From assembly GCF_002902365.1 (NCBI RefSeq), contig NZ_PPQC01000069.1, positions 55,489 to 119,488 of the forward strand: 64,000 nucleotides of DNA, in the 5' to 3' direction. The stretch's first letter is position 1, and the number at the start of each line of letters is the position of its first letter. The position numbers and the translations under genes are program-made. Of this stretch, positions 41,368-50,640 are shown in pieces. Under the pieces are notes generated by a model that made no database searches, had not been told where the DNA came from, and saw only the letters and a program-made list of their open reading frames with translations. Origin of the DNA: Staphylococcus cohnii subsp. cohnii. GTDB taxonomy: Bacteria; Bacillota; Bacilli; Staphylococcales; Staphylococcaceae.

Positions 41368-41400
41368 TTAATGTTAAGTTAGTATTAAGATAAACAATAT
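41368..41400 (+). promoter_or_regulatory. 11-bp direct repeats upstream of phoP
   Basis: TTAATGTTAAG and TTAGTATTAAG are adjacent 11-bp direct repeats followed by a weaker third unit ATAAACAATAT. PhoP of Bacillus binds TTAACA-like repeats spaced 11 bp apart, so an autoregulatory Pho box is possible. The site is about 160 bases upstream of the likely -10. The rest of 41285-41556 has nothing else I recognise. Confidence 0.35.
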
Positions 41401-41556
41401 TATTTATTTAAAATGCTGGAGATAGGTTCATTGAAGAATTGTTTAAGAAGACGATACAAATTATTTGTTCATTCTTTACAAATAACTAATTATTTTCTAT
41501 TTATTAAGTTTATGTAAAAAAACTTTTAAGTATGTTATTTTTATTAAAATTTACGT

Positions 41557-41562
41557 TATAAT
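41557..41562 (+). promoter_or_regulatory. phoP -10 box
   Basis: TATAAT lies 31 bases before phoP in an AT-rich region. The -35 at proper spacing is weak, which would suit an activator-dependent promoter. Confidence 0.45.
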
Positions 41563-41593
41563 TAATTTGTAATCATAAAATTGGAGGTATACT

Positions 41594-42304
41594 ATGTCAC
41601 AAAAAGTACTTGTAGTAGATGATGAGCAATCAATTGTAACCTTGTTAAAATATAATTTAGAGCAAGCTGGATACATAGTGGATGTTGCCTATGATGGTGA
41701 AGAAGCCTTAGAAAAAGTGAATACTGTAAATCCGGAATTGGTTGTATTAGATGTTATGCTTCCTAAGAAAGATGGTATCGAAGTTTGTAAAACAATTCGA
41801 TCTGATAAAAATTTAGTACCAATTTTGATGTTAACTGCTAAAGATGATGAATTTGATCGTGTGTTAGGTTTAGAGCTTGGTGCAGACGATTATATGACTA
41901 AACCGTTTTCACCGAGAGAGGTTGTCGCAAGAGTTAAAGCTATTTTAAGACGCTCTGCAATGATCAATGAAGCAGTACCAGTTGAAAATGATGAGGATGA
42001 TATTTTAATTGGTACTATAAGAATTAGACCAGAATATTTTGAAGTTTATCGCGAAGATGAATTATTAGAGCTCACGCCTAAAGAGTTTGAACTGTTACTT
42101 TACCTTATTGAAAGACAAGGCAGAGTAATCACGCGAGAACATATGTTAAATTCTGTTTGGAATTATGAATTTGCAGGTGATTCAAGAATTGTGGATGTAC
42201 ATATAAGTCATTTAAGAGATAAATTAGAAGAGAATCCGAAACAACCTAAATTGATAAAAACAGTTAGAGGTTTAGGTTATAAATTGGAAAGACCTAAAGT
42301 CTAA
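41594..42304 (+). CDS. phoP: Response regulator PhoP (OmpR family)
   Basis: The 236-residue protein has a receiver domain (about 4-118) with the acidic pair DD at 9-10, the phosphoacceptor Asp53 in VLDVMLPKKDG and a conserved Lys in TKPFSPRE, followed by a winged-helix DNA-binding domain (about 140-234, ELTPKEFELLLYL). It is the partner of PhoR, whose ATG overlaps its stop by one base. The pair is the core phosphate-starvation system at this staphylococcal locus. Confidence 0.92.
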   Translation: MSQKVLVVDDEQSIVTLLKYNLEQAGYIVDVAYDGEEALEKVNTVNPELVVLDVMLPKKDGIEVCKTIRSDKNLVPILMLTAKDDEFDRVLGLELGADDYMTKPFSPREVVARVKAILRRSAMINEAVPVENDEDDILIGTIRIRPEYFEVYREDELLELTPKEFELLLYLIERQGRVITREHMLNSVWNYEFAGDSRIVDVHISHLRDKLEENPKQPKLIKTVRGLGYKLERPKV

Positions 42305-43992
42305 TGCTAAAGTTTAACCAAAGACTCTTATTTTTATTATGTACCATCGTTATCATTAGTTTTGTTGCATTAGGTGCAATAATTACACATGTCATTTATA
42401 ATACTGTCATTTCGAGCCAACAAGGTGACTTAGAGCATCAAGCACAACATTTAGTTAGTTTATATAATCATGATAAAACAGATGAAATCAAAGATATTGC
42501 AAAAAATGAAAATTTCACATTTATACTCACGAAAGATAACGATGAAGTGTTTTCCACAAAAGAAAGGATCCAATTTAACGACGATATTAATAATGAAGCG
42601 AATCCATCTAAAATAGTTTACGATAAATTCGGGGATGATCGAAGATACACTTTTAAAACATCGATTAGAGATAAAGATGTGATTATCAGTGGTATTAATA
42701 ATCAAATCCTAGAATTACAAATAGGTATATGGAAATATGTTGGCTTAATTGGATTATTTGTTTTGGTTATTATTTTCTTTGTCGTCAGAAGTATTAATAG
42801 AACTTACATTAGACCCATTAATGAAGTGACATATGCTACCAATCTTTTAGCTGAAGGTTATTATCATGTAAGAGTTCCAGAAAGTAATGTAAAAGAAACA
42901 AGGGAACTATTCGTCACCACTAATGAGTTAGCCAGAAGATTACAACGCTTAAATCATAAACAAAAGTTGCAATCTAATCGCTTGAAAACAACGATAGAAA
43001 ATATACCTAGTTCAATTTTAATGATTGATAAATATGGCGAAATTGTAATTGCCAATAAATCGTATTACGATGTGTTTAGTCCAGACAATGTTGTAGAACA
43101 TAAAAGTTATATTGATTTTATAGATCCAGAGATACAGAAGTTAATCGCTGCAGCATTTAAAGTTGAAAAACCAACATATGATCAAATCGAATTGACGATT
43201 GACCAGGTCCATCAAAAATATTTTGACACTGCATGTATTCCAATTTTATCTAAAAATAAAAAAAATCTTTATGGTATGGTTGTTGTGCTACATGATATTA
43301 CGAATTTGAAAAAGTTGGAAAATTTAAGACGTGAATTTGTGGCTAATGTATCTCATGAATTGAAAACACCAATCACATCTATAAAAGGATTTGCCGAAAC
43401 ACTGTTAGACGGTGCAAAAGATGATGAACAAACATTAAATGACTTTTTAAAAATTATTTCTAAAGAATCTAATCGTATTGAAACATTAGTATATGACTTG
43501 TTAGATTTATCTCATGTTGAAAAACAAACACAATTGGAAACAGAGCCAACAAGTTTGTCTGAAATTGCTGAATCAACAATGAGACATATGCAAAATATCG
43601 CAGAAAGTAAAAATATAACAATCGTTAATGAAATTGCACCAGATATTATTATAGAAGCGAATAAAGATAAAGTTTCGCAAGTAGCACTTAATTTACTTTC
43701 GAACGCAATAAGTTATTCTAAAGTATCTGGACAAGTCATCGTGCGTGTTTTCAAAGAAGGTAATAAGCGCATGCTTGAAGTTCAAGATTTTGGTATTGGC
43801 ATTAGCAAACAAGATCAAAAACACATATTTGAACGCTTTTATCGTGTAGATAAAGCACGTAGTAGAGATTCTGGAGGTACTGGTCTAGGTTTATCTATTA
43901 CGAAACATATTATGGAAGCACATCAAGGTAGAATTAATGTGTTTAGTGAACCGGAAAAAGGTTCTACCTTTAGAGTCACATTTTTTGAATAA
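42304..43992 (+). CDS. phoR: Sensor histidine kinase PhoR
   Basis: The 562-residue membrane kinase has two membrane segments (about 7-29 and 147-166) flanking a roughly 115-residue extracytoplasmic sensor region, a HAMP linker (about 168-220), a PAS domain (about 230-330), the HisKA box FVANVSHELKTPITS with the phosphorylated His, and the ATPase boxes NLLSNAISYS, DFGIGI and GTGLGLSI. It phosphorylates PhoP. A terminator follows at 44004. Confidence 0.93.
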   Translation: MLKFNQRLLFLLCTIVIISFVALGAIITHVIYNTVISSQQGDLEHQAQHLVSLYNHDKTDEIKDIAKNENFTFILTKDNDEVFSTKERIQFNDDINNEANPSKIVYDKFGDDRRYTFKTSIRDKDVIISGINNQILELQIGIWKYVGLIGLFVLVIIFFVVRSINRTYIRPINEVTYATNLLAEGYYHVRVPESNVKETRELFVTTNELARRLQRLNHKQKLQSNRLKTTIENIPSSILMIDKYGEIVIANKSYYDVFSPDNVVEHKSYIDFIDPEIQKLIAAAFKVEKPTYDQIELTIDQVHQKYFDTACIPILSKNKKNLYGMVVVLHDITNLKKLENLRREFVANVSHELKTPITSIKGFAETLLDGAKDDEQTLNDFLKIISKESNRIETLVYDLLDLSHVEKQTQLETEPTSLSEIAESTMRHMQNIAESKNITIVNEIAPDIIIEANKDKVSQVALNLLSNAISYSKVSGQVIVRVFKEGNKRMLEVQDFGIGISKQDQKHIFERFYRVDKARSRDSGGTGLGLSITKHIMEAHQGRINVFSEPEKGSTFRVTFFE

Positions 43993-44003
43993 AATAATAT
44001 CTG

Positions 44004-44050
44004 CAATCGATTTAACCATAATTGGTCAAGGTTAAATCGATTGTTTTATT
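44004..44050 (+). terminator. phoPR terminator
   Basis: CAATCGATTTAACC and GGTTAAATCGATTG form a 14-bp stem followed by a T-rich tract. Confidence 0.85.
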
Positions 44051-44349
44051 TTGTGACTGTAAAATTCAATGAAAGTATATATTTAATCAATTTGATGATG
44101 CTTGTGTTGTCATGTACATGCGTAAAGGTGCACAGAAGGAATAAGATAGAGGATTAATTGAGCAGAGACTCATGCGCTTGCATCAGTCGTACAAGTACAT
44201 AAAATTAAAAAGTATGCCTTTATCAGTGACTACCAATCTAATGCTAATTAGTTGAGAAGCTCAATTTGACGCAACGTCATCGAATGAATACGGATTGTCC
44301 TATAATTTATGATAAAATGAAAAGTAAATATGTGTTGGAGGTTAAAATA
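44051..44349. other. Region upstream of polA
   Basis: This gap has several short complementary words (such as GTACATGCG near 44113 and CTTGTACGACTG on the opposite strand near 44200) but no clear gene or known RNA. TATAAT near 44301 may be the polA -10. No good -35 accompanies it. Confidence 0.4.
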
Positions 44350-46980
44350 TTGAATAAATTAATTTTAATTGATGGAAACAGTTTAAGCTTTAGAGCTTTT
44401 TATGCGTTACCATTATTACAAAATAAAGCTGGTATTCATACGAACGCCGTTTATGGTTTTGCAATGTTGTTGGAAAAGATAATTAAAGAAGAACAGCCCA
44501 CACATTTTTTAGTCGCTTTTGATGCTGGGAAAACAACATTTAGACACGCGCAATATAGTGAATATAAAGGTGGACGACAATCCACTCCTCCAGAGCTTAG
44601 TGAGCAATTTCCATACGTGAGACAGCTATTGGATGCATATCGTATTAAACGTTATGAATTAGAAAACTATGAAGCAGATGATATAATAGGTACATTAAGT
44701 AAACAAGCTAATCAAGAAAACTTCCAAACAATAATCATTACAGGAGATCGTGATTTAACACAGTTAGCAACCGATGATGTAACCATTTATTATACTAAAA
44801 AAGGTGTGACAGACGTCGACCATTATACACCGACGTTTATAGCTGAAAAATATAATGGTCTAACACCGAAACAAATTATCGACATGAAAGGTTTAATGGG
44901 GGACACTTCAGATAATATTCCTGGAGTAGCTGGTGTCGGTGAAAAAACAGCAATTAAACTATTGAAGCAATTTTCAACTGTTGAAAATGTATACGATCAC
45001 CTAGATGAAGTATCAGGAAAAAAACTGAAAGAAAAACTTGAAAATAGTAAAGATGATGCTTTAATGAGTAAAACATTAGCAACCATCAATTGTGATAGCC
45101 CGATTGATGTATCGTTAGAGGATACAAAATTACCGGATCATTCAGATACTGAGGATAAAATTGAACTATTTAAAAAGTTAGAATTCAATCAACTCTTAGA
45201 TCAGATGGATGCTTCAAATAATGTAACTGAAGTGCAAGACATGGATATTGAAATAGAAGATAATTTTACAAACGTTGATTTCAACTCATTAGAAGCAGCT
45301 ACTATCCATTTTGAATTGGATGGTGCCAACTACTTAAAGGATAATATTTTGAAATTTGGTTTGTTTGATGGTCAACATTATGTTGTAGTTAATGCAGAAC
45401 AATTAACTCAGAATCAATCATTAATTGCTTGGCTTGAAGACGATAAAACTGAAAAGATTGTTTATGATGCCAAAAAATCTTATGTTGTTGCACATCGACT
45501 TGGTATTAGTATTAAGCATATTGTGTTTGATGTGATGTTAGCAAGTTACATTATTGATCCTTCACGCACAATTGATGACGTGAATTCTGTGGTGGCAAAC
45601 TATGGTCAACATTATGTCCAATCAAGTGTAGCGATATATGGAAAAGGCAAGAAAAAACATGTCCCTGCAGATGACGTATTAAATCCTTATGTGGGGTCTA
45701 TTATCAATGCTATCAGTCAAGTTAAACCAAAAATTCAACAACAATTGGATGAATATAATCAAACCGATTTATTGTATGATTTAGAATTACCATTAGCACA
45801 GATATTAAGTGAAATGGAAGAAACTGGAATTTATACAGAAATCAGTGAATTACAACAAATGGAAACAGAAATTCAAAGTAAATTAGATGTCTTAATAGAT
45901 AACATCTATGACGCTGCTGGTGAAAAGTTTAATATTAACTCACCAAAACAATTAGGTGTCGTATTATTTGAAACATTAAAATTACCTGTGATTAAAAAGA
46001 CTAAAACAGGATACTCTACTGCAGTTGATGTGTTAGAACAGTTGCAAGGGGAACATCCAATCATAGAGTATATTTTAGAATATAGACAATTAGCGAAATT
46101 ACAATCAACGTATGTTGAAGGGTTACAAAAAGTGATTGCTGAAGATAATCGTATTCATACTCGTTTTAATCAAACATTGGCTCAAACAGGGCGTTTATCA
46201 TCAATTGATCCAAATCTTCAAAATATACCAGTGCGTTTAGAAGAAGGTAGAAAAATTAGAAAAGCATTTAAATCAAGTGATAAAAATAACGTTATATTTT
46301 CAGCGGATTATTCACAAATTGAATTAAGAGTATTGGCACATATAACGCAAGATGAAAGTTTGAAACAAGCGTTCATCAATGATGAAGATATCCACACGGC
46401 CACAGCAGTAAAAGTGTTTGATGTGGATCCTGAAAATGTAGATAGTTTAATGCGTAGACAAGCAAAAGCCGTGAACTTTGGTATCGTATATGGTATAAGT
46501 GACTATGGTTTAAGCCAAAGTTTAGGTATAACTAGAAAACAAGCTAAAAAATTCATAGATGATTATCTAGATAGTTTCCCTGGCGTCAAACAATATATGG
46601 AAGACATAGTTAAAGACTGTAAAGCACAAGGCTATGTAGAAACACTGCTTCACAGAAGACGCTATATTCCAGATATCACTAGTAGAAACTTTAATTTAAG
46701 AGGTTTTGCTGAAAGAACAGCGATGAACACACCTATACAAGGTAGCGCAGCAGATATTATCAAACTTGCGATGGTACATTTTGCTAATGAGGTTAAACAT
46801 ACAGATTTTCATGCTCAGCTATTATTACAAGTTCACGATGAGTTGATTTTTGAAGTACCAAAAGAAGAAGTAAATGATTTTGAAAAATTCATTGAAAAAA
46901 TAATGGATAATGCATTGAAGTTGGATGTTCCATTGAAAGTTGAATCTAGTTATGGACAAACATGGTATGACGCGAAATGA
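44350..46980 (+). CDS. polA: DNA polymerase I
   Basis: PolI repairs DNA and processes Okazaki fragments. The start is a TTG at 44350 with GGAGG 8 bases upstream. The longer frame from 44266 would add 28 unrelated residues. The 876-residue product has the 5'-3' exonuclease domain (LIDGNSLSFRAFYALP, EADDIIG, GDTSDNIPGV), a central domain and the polymerase domain (FNQTLAQTGRLSS, FSADYSQIELR, RRQAKAVNFGIVYG, QVHDELIFEV). In the central domain the proofreading DxE is replaced by HFELDG, so 3'-5' exonuclease activity is probably absent, as in other Gram-positive enzymes. It is 20 bases from mutM. Confidence 0.96.
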   Translation: MNKLILIDGNSLSFRAFYALPLLQNKAGIHTNAVYGFAMLLEKIIKEEQPTHFLVAFDAGKTTFRHAQYSEYKGGRQSTPPELSEQFPYVRQLLDAYRIKRYELENYEADDIIGTLSKQANQENFQTIIITGDRDLTQLATDDVTIYYTKKGVTDVDHYTPTFIAEKYNGLTPKQIIDMKGLMGDTSDNIPGVAGVGEKTAIKLLKQFSTVENVYDHLDEVSGKKLKEKLENSKDDALMSKTLATINCDSPIDVSLEDTKLPDHSDTEDKIELFKKLEFNQLLDQMDASNNVTEVQDMDIEIEDNFTNVDFNSLEAATIHFELDGANYLKDNILKFGLFDGQHYVVVNAEQLTQNQSLIAWLEDDKTEKIVYDAKKSYVVAHRLGISIKHIVFDVMLASYIIDPSRTIDDVNSVVANYGQHYVQSSVAIYGKGKKKHVPADDVLNPYVGSIINAISQVKPKIQQQLDEYNQTDLLYDLELPLAQILSEMEETGIYTEISELQQMETEIQSKLDVLIDNIYDAAGEKFNINSPKQLGVVLFETLKLPVIKKTKTGYSTAVDVLEQLQGEHPIIEYILEYRQLAKLQSTYVEGLQKVIAEDNRIHTRFNQTLAQTGRLSSIDPNLQNIPVRLEEGRKIRKAFKSSDKNNVIFSADYSQIELRVLAHITQDESLKQAFINDEDIHTATAVKVFDVDPENVDSLMRRQAKAVNFGIVYGISDYGLSQSLGITRKQAKKFIDDYLDSFPGVKQYMEDIVKDCKAQGYVETLLHRRRYIPDITSRNFNLRGFAERTAMNTPIQGSAADIIKLAMVHFANEVKHTDFHAQLLLQVHDELIFEVPKEEVNDFEKFIEKIMDNALKLDVPLKVESSYGQTWYDAK

Positions 46981-47000
46981 AATAGAAAGAGGGGAATATA

Positions 47001-47873
47001 GTGCCTGAACTACCTGAAGTTGAACATGTTACAAGAGGAATAAGACCTTTTGTACAAGGGCAAAAAATTGAGGATATTATTTTCTCTGATAAAGTGATAG
47101 AAGGGAAAAATAATCAAAAAGAAACGATTATTAAAGGTCTATCTTTAGATACATTCAAAAATTTTACTAAGAGTTACACGATTAATAATATTGAAAGACG
47201 TAGTAAGTATATTGTCTTTTATATTCAAAATAATTCAACACAACGAATTCTAATTAGTCATTTAGGTATGGCTGGTGGTTTTTTTGTTGTAGATGATTTA
47301 GATGACATTAGTGCTCCTAATTATCGTAAACATTGGCATGTTATTTTTAAATTAGATAATGACAAACTATTAGTTTATTCAGATATTCGCAGATTTGGAG
47401 AGATTAGAAATGTTGCTTCATTTGAAAGATATCCATCATTTTTAGAAATCGCACCAGAACCTTTTGAGAAAGAAGCATTACCACATTATATGTCTTGGTT
47501 TGATAAAAAATTATATCAAAATAAACCAATCAAACAAATGATACTAGACCATAGAGTGATTTCAGGTTGTGGTAACATCTATGCTTGTGAAGCATTGTTT
47601 AGAGCTGGCATTCACCCAGCACGTATATCTAAGGATTTAAATCATCAAGAAAAAGAAATGTTATTTTATTATGTTCGAGAAGTACTAGAAGCGGGTATAA
47701 AATATGGTGGTACTAGTATTTCAGATTATCGTCATGCGGATGGAAGTACTGGTACAATGCAACAATATTTAAATGTATATAAACAAAAGACATGTAAAGT
47801 GTGCGGAAATGATATTGAGACACAAATTATTGCAACACGCAATAGTCATTTCTGTCCTGTATGTCAAAAATGA
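47001..47873 (+). CDS. mutM: Formamidopyrimidine-DNA glycosylase
   Basis: MutM (Fpg) excises 8-oxoguanine and formamidopyrimidines. The 290-residue protein starts at GTG with AGGGGAATATA upstream. After removal of Met the catalytic N-terminal Pro and Glu are in place (PELPEVE). It has the RRFGEIR and GCGNIYACEALF segments and a C-terminal zinc finger (CKVCGND and CPVCQK). It lies between polA and coaE in a repair-linked operon. Confidence 0.96.
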   Translation: MPELPEVEHVTRGIRPFVQGQKIEDIIFSDKVIEGKNNQKETIIKGLSLDTFKNFTKSYTINNIERRSKYIVFYIQNNSTQRILISHLGMAGGFFVVDDLDDISAPNYRKHWHVIFKLDNDKLLVYSDIRRFGEIRNVASFERYPSFLEIAPEPFEKEALPHYMSWFDKKLYQNKPIKQMILDHRVISGCGNIYACEALFRAGIHPARISKDLNHQEKEMLFYYVREVLEAGIKYGGTSISDYRHADGSTGTMQQYLNVYKQKTCKVCGNDIETQIIATRNSHFCPVCQK

Positions 47874-47888
47874 AGGAAGAGTGAAATT

Positions 47889-48515
47889 ATGCCTAAAGTT
47901 ATTGGATTAACTGGTGGTATCGCATCAGGAAAATCAACTGTTTCAGAATTGTTAACAGCACATGGTTTTAAAATTGTAGATGCAGATATTGCATCACGTA
48001 AAGCAGTTGAAAAAGGCTCTGAAGGGCTTGAACAAGTTCGTGCAACATTTGGAGAAGAAGCAATTGATGAAGATGGTAATATGGATCGCGGGTATGTAGG
48101 AGATATCGTCTTCAATTATCCCGAAAAAAGATTAGAATTAAATGAAATCGTCCATCCTATTGTTAGAAACATTATGGAACAAGAAAAAGAAGCATTTTTA
48201 AAAGATGGCTATAATGTAATCATGGACATTCCTTTACTTTATGAAAATGAATTGCAAGATACAGTAGATGAGGTATGGCTTGTTTATACTTCAGAAAGTA
48301 TCCAAATAGATAGATTAATGCAACGCAATGATATTTCTATGGAAGATGCAAAGGCACGTGTTTATAGTCAAATATCCATAGACAAAAAACGCAGAATGGC
48401 AGATCACGTCATCGATAATCGAGATTCTAAATTAGATTTACAACAAAACTTAGAACAATTATTGACCGATGAAGGCTATATTGAAAGTGAAACAGGTCAT
48501 TCGCAAGAAATATAA
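47889..48515 (+). CDS. coaE: Dephospho-CoA kinase
   Basis: CoaE phosphorylates dephospho-CoA, the last step of coenzyme A synthesis. The 208-residue P-loop protein has [12 protein letters not shown] at 6-17, [11 protein letters not shown], the substrate motif DIPLLYEN and a lid region RMQRND-like ([12 protein letters not shown]). It is 15 bases after mutM and ends the operon at the hairpin at 48559. Confidence 0.95.
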   Translation: MPKVIGLTGGIASGKSTVSELLTAHGFKIVDADIASRKAVEKGSEGLEQVRATFGEEAIDEDGNMDRGYVGDIVFNYPEKRLELNEIVHPIVRNIMEQEKEAFLKDGYNVIMDIPLLYENELQDTVDEVWLVYTSESIQIDRLMQRNDISMEDAKARVYSQISIDKKRRMADHVIDNRDSKLDLQQNLEQLLTDEGYIESETGHSQEI

Positions 48516-48558
48516 AAATAAATATAAAATGTGTGTAATAAAACATACACGCTTAATT

Positions 48559-48607
48559 CCTTCAAAGTGGACAATTAATAAATGAAAACTTTGGAGGGAT
48601 TTTTTTA
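48559..48607 (+). terminator. coaE terminator
   Basis: CCTTCAAAGT and ACTTTGGAGG pair with one G-U wobble and are followed by a run of T, closing the polA-mutM-coaE unit. Confidence 0.8.
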
Positions 48608-48616
48608 CATTTATAA

Positions 48617-48712
48617 CGATTTGTAACATGCAGATTATGGAGAAATAATAAGAATGTGAAACTACAGGATTGAACTATATCATCAGGCAAGCATGCACGA
48701 AAATCACAGGAT
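48617..48712 (-). repeat. Dispersed structured repeat, copy 4 (degenerate)
   Basis: This is an inverted, decayed copy of the block. It keeps CAGGCAAGCATGCACG, ACTACAGG and part of the outer arm (AAAATCAC), but lacks a good terminator-like hairpin and much of the inner stem. Unlike copies 1-3 it is oriented against the upstream gene (coaE). Confidence 0.6.
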
Positions 48713-48806
48713 AGAAATATCAAAGCAATAAATGATGATTTCATAAAAATTTAATCATTTAGAAAACTATAATTTTAATTGTTTTAAGATTTTTAAATTT
48801 TATTCA

Positions 48807-48820
48807 AGAAAACGCTTTCG
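48807..48820 (+). promoter_or_regulatory. CcpA cre-like operator upstream of gapB
   Basis: AGAAAACGCTTTCG has the same core as the pfkA site and lies on the -35 region (CTTTCG, 17 bases before TATACT at 48838-48843). Binding there should repress, which fits glucose repression of gluconeogenic gapB. Confidence 0.6.
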
Positions 48821-48837
48821 CATTTATCGATTTATGT

Positions 48838-48843
48838 TATACT
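48838..48843 (+). promoter_or_regulatory. gapB -10 box
   Basis: TATACT lies 40 bases before the gapB start, at 17 bases from the operator-overlapped -35. Confidence 0.55.
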
Positions 48844-48883
48844 AATTCCATAAAGTATAACACTAAAACGAGGGGTGCTTCGA

Positions 48884-49909
48884 ATGACGACAAATATTGC
48901 AATTAATGGAATGGGTAGGATAGGTAGAATGGTATTAAGAATAGCGCTTAAAAATGAAAATATGAATGTAGTCGCGATTAATGCTAGCTATCCACCGGAA
49001 ACAATTGCTCACCTAATCAATTATGATACAACACATGGTAACTACGATTTAAAAGTAGAACCTATTGAGAATGGTATAAAAGTCGATGAACATGAAATTA
49101 AACTTGTAGCTGACAGAAACCCAGAGAATTTACCATGGGCTGAACTTGATGTAGATATTGTAATTGAAGCTACTGGTAAATTTAATCATGGAGATAAAGC
49201 AGTCGCTCATATTACTGCTGGAGCTAAAAAAGTATTGTTAACAGGACCATCAAAAGGTGGAGATGTTCAAATGATTGTTAAAGGTGTAAATAATGATCAA
49301 TTGGACATTGAAAAATATGATATCTTTAGTAATGCGTCTTGTACAACGAATTGTATTGGACCTGTAGCTAAAGTGCTTAATGACCAATTTGGTATTCAAA
49401 ATGGTTTAATGACAACAGTACATGCCATTACCAATGATCAAAATAATATCGATAATCCACATAAAGATTTAAGACGTGCTCGTTCATGCAATGAAAGTAT
49501 TATTCCTACTTCGACAGGTGCTGCTAAAGCACTAAAAGAAGTTTTACCTGAACTAGAAGGAAAACTTCACGGTATGGCTTTAAGAGTGCCAACTAAAAAT
49601 GTATCATTAGTTGATTTAGTAGTTGATTTAGATAAGAGTGTGACAGTAGAACAAGTTAATGATGCTTTCAGAAATAATACGTTAGAAGATGTGATTGCTA
49701 CTGAAGATGCGCCACTTGTATCTATGGATTTTAACACAAATCCACATTCAGCTATTATCGATACGCAAAGTACAATGATAATGGGTGATAATAAAGTAAA
49801 AGTGATAGCTTGGTATGATAACGAATGGGGTTATTCAAATAGAGTTGTTGATGTCGCTGAAGAAATTGGTCAATTATTAAAAAATAATGTATCAACTGTT
49901 GTTAATTAA
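48884..49909 (+). CDS. gapB: Glyceraldehyde-3-phosphate dehydrogenase 2 (gluconeogenic)
   Basis: GapB is the NADP-preferring GAPDH that works in gluconeogenesis. The 341-residue protein has INGMGRIGRM at the N terminus and catalytic Cys153 in SNASCTTNCIGP, the family active site. Assignment to GapB rather than glycolytic GapA rests on its locus (after coaE, before nrdR) and on the cre-like site. ATG 48884 lies 8 bases after AGGGG. It is monocistronic, closed by a long hairpin. Confidence 0.93.
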   Translation: MTTNIAINGMGRIGRMVLRIALKNENMNVVAINASYPPETIAHLINYDTTHGNYDLKVEPIENGIKVDEHEIKLVADRNPENLPWAELDVDIVIEATGKFNHGDKAVAHITAGAKKVLLTGPSKGGDVQMIVKGVNNDQLDIEKYDIFSNASCTTNCIGPVAKVLNDQFGIQNGLMTTVHAITNDQNNIDNPHKDLRRARSCNESIIPTSTGAAKALKEVLPELEGKLHGMALRVPTKNVSLVDLVVDLDKSVTVEQVNDAFRNNTLEDVIATEDAPLVSMDFNTNPHSAIIDTQSTMIMGDNKVKVIAWYDNEWGYSNRVVDVAEEIGQLLKNNVSTVVN

Positions 49910-49994
49910 GAGTGCAATTATTATTAGTGTTTTACATGGTTATTGCTTTGTAATTGCTTAATCAAGAAAAATAATTTATTGTTAACTTATATCT

Positions 49995-50043
49995 AAACCT
50001 CTCGTTAAAGTGAAATAATAGTTTCACTTTAACGAGAGGTTTT
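49995..50043 (+). terminator. gapB terminator
   Basis: A stem of about 20 bp (AAACCTCTCGTTAAAGTGAA with its complement) ends in TTTT. The rest of 49910-50169 contains nothing else recognisable. Confidence 0.9.
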
Positions 50044-50169
50044 AACTTTAAATATGAAGAACCAGTGAATCTAAATAGGTAAATGAAATTATTGTGTAAT
50101 ACCATTCTTTTGTGACTTAATGATTTATAGTATAATGAATGGTAATCAAATTGAGAGGGTGGTAATTCG

Positions 50170-50640
50170 ATGAAATGCCCGAAATGTAGTTCAACGCACT
50201 CTCGCGTTGTAGATTCACGACATGCTGATGAAGTAAATGCGATTAGACGTAGAAGAGAATGTGAACAATGCGGCACAAGGTTTACTACGTTTGAACATAT
50301 TGAAAAAAGACCGCTAATCGTTGTAAAAAAAGATGGTACACGTGAACAATTTTTGCGTGAAAAAATACTCAATGGTTTGGTGCGCTCTTGTGAAAAAAGA
50401 CCTGTGCGTTATCAACAATTAGAAGATATTACCAATAATGTGGAGTGGAAGCTAAGAGATGAAGGACGTGCTGAAATATCTTCAAGAGAAATTGGGGAAC
50501 ACGTTATGAACTTATTAATGCATGTTGATCAAGTTTCTTATGTGCGTTTTGCATCTGTTTACAAAGAATTTAAAGATGTTGATCAATTATTACAATCAAT
50601 GCAAGGGATTTTAGCAGAAAACAAACGGAGTGATTCTTAA
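50170..50640 (+). CDS. nrdR: Transcriptional repressor NrdR
   Basis: NrdR represses ribonucleotide reductase genes in response to ATP/dATP. The 156-residue protein has a zinc ribbon (Cys3, Cys6, Cys31, Cys34 in MKCPKCSS and CEQCGTRF) and an ATP-cone domain (about 48-138, [11 protein letters not shown]). GAGAGGGTGG precedes the ATG. Its stop is immediately followed by the dnaB ATG, so the repressor is tied to replication initiation genes. Confidence 0.96.
   Translation: MKCPKCSSTHSRVVDSRHADEVNAIRRRRECEQCGTRFTTFEHIEKRPLIVVKKDGTREQFLREKILNGLVRSCEKRPVRYQQLEDITNNVEWKLRDEGRAEISSREIGEHVMNLLMHVDQVSYVRFASVYKEFKDVDQLLQSMQGILAENKRSDS

Noticed and set aside
48616..48712. Possible small protein gene in the coaE-gapB gap (minus-strand frame 48562-48744)
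   Set aside because: The frame runs through the coaE terminator and the decayed repeat, without a good start.
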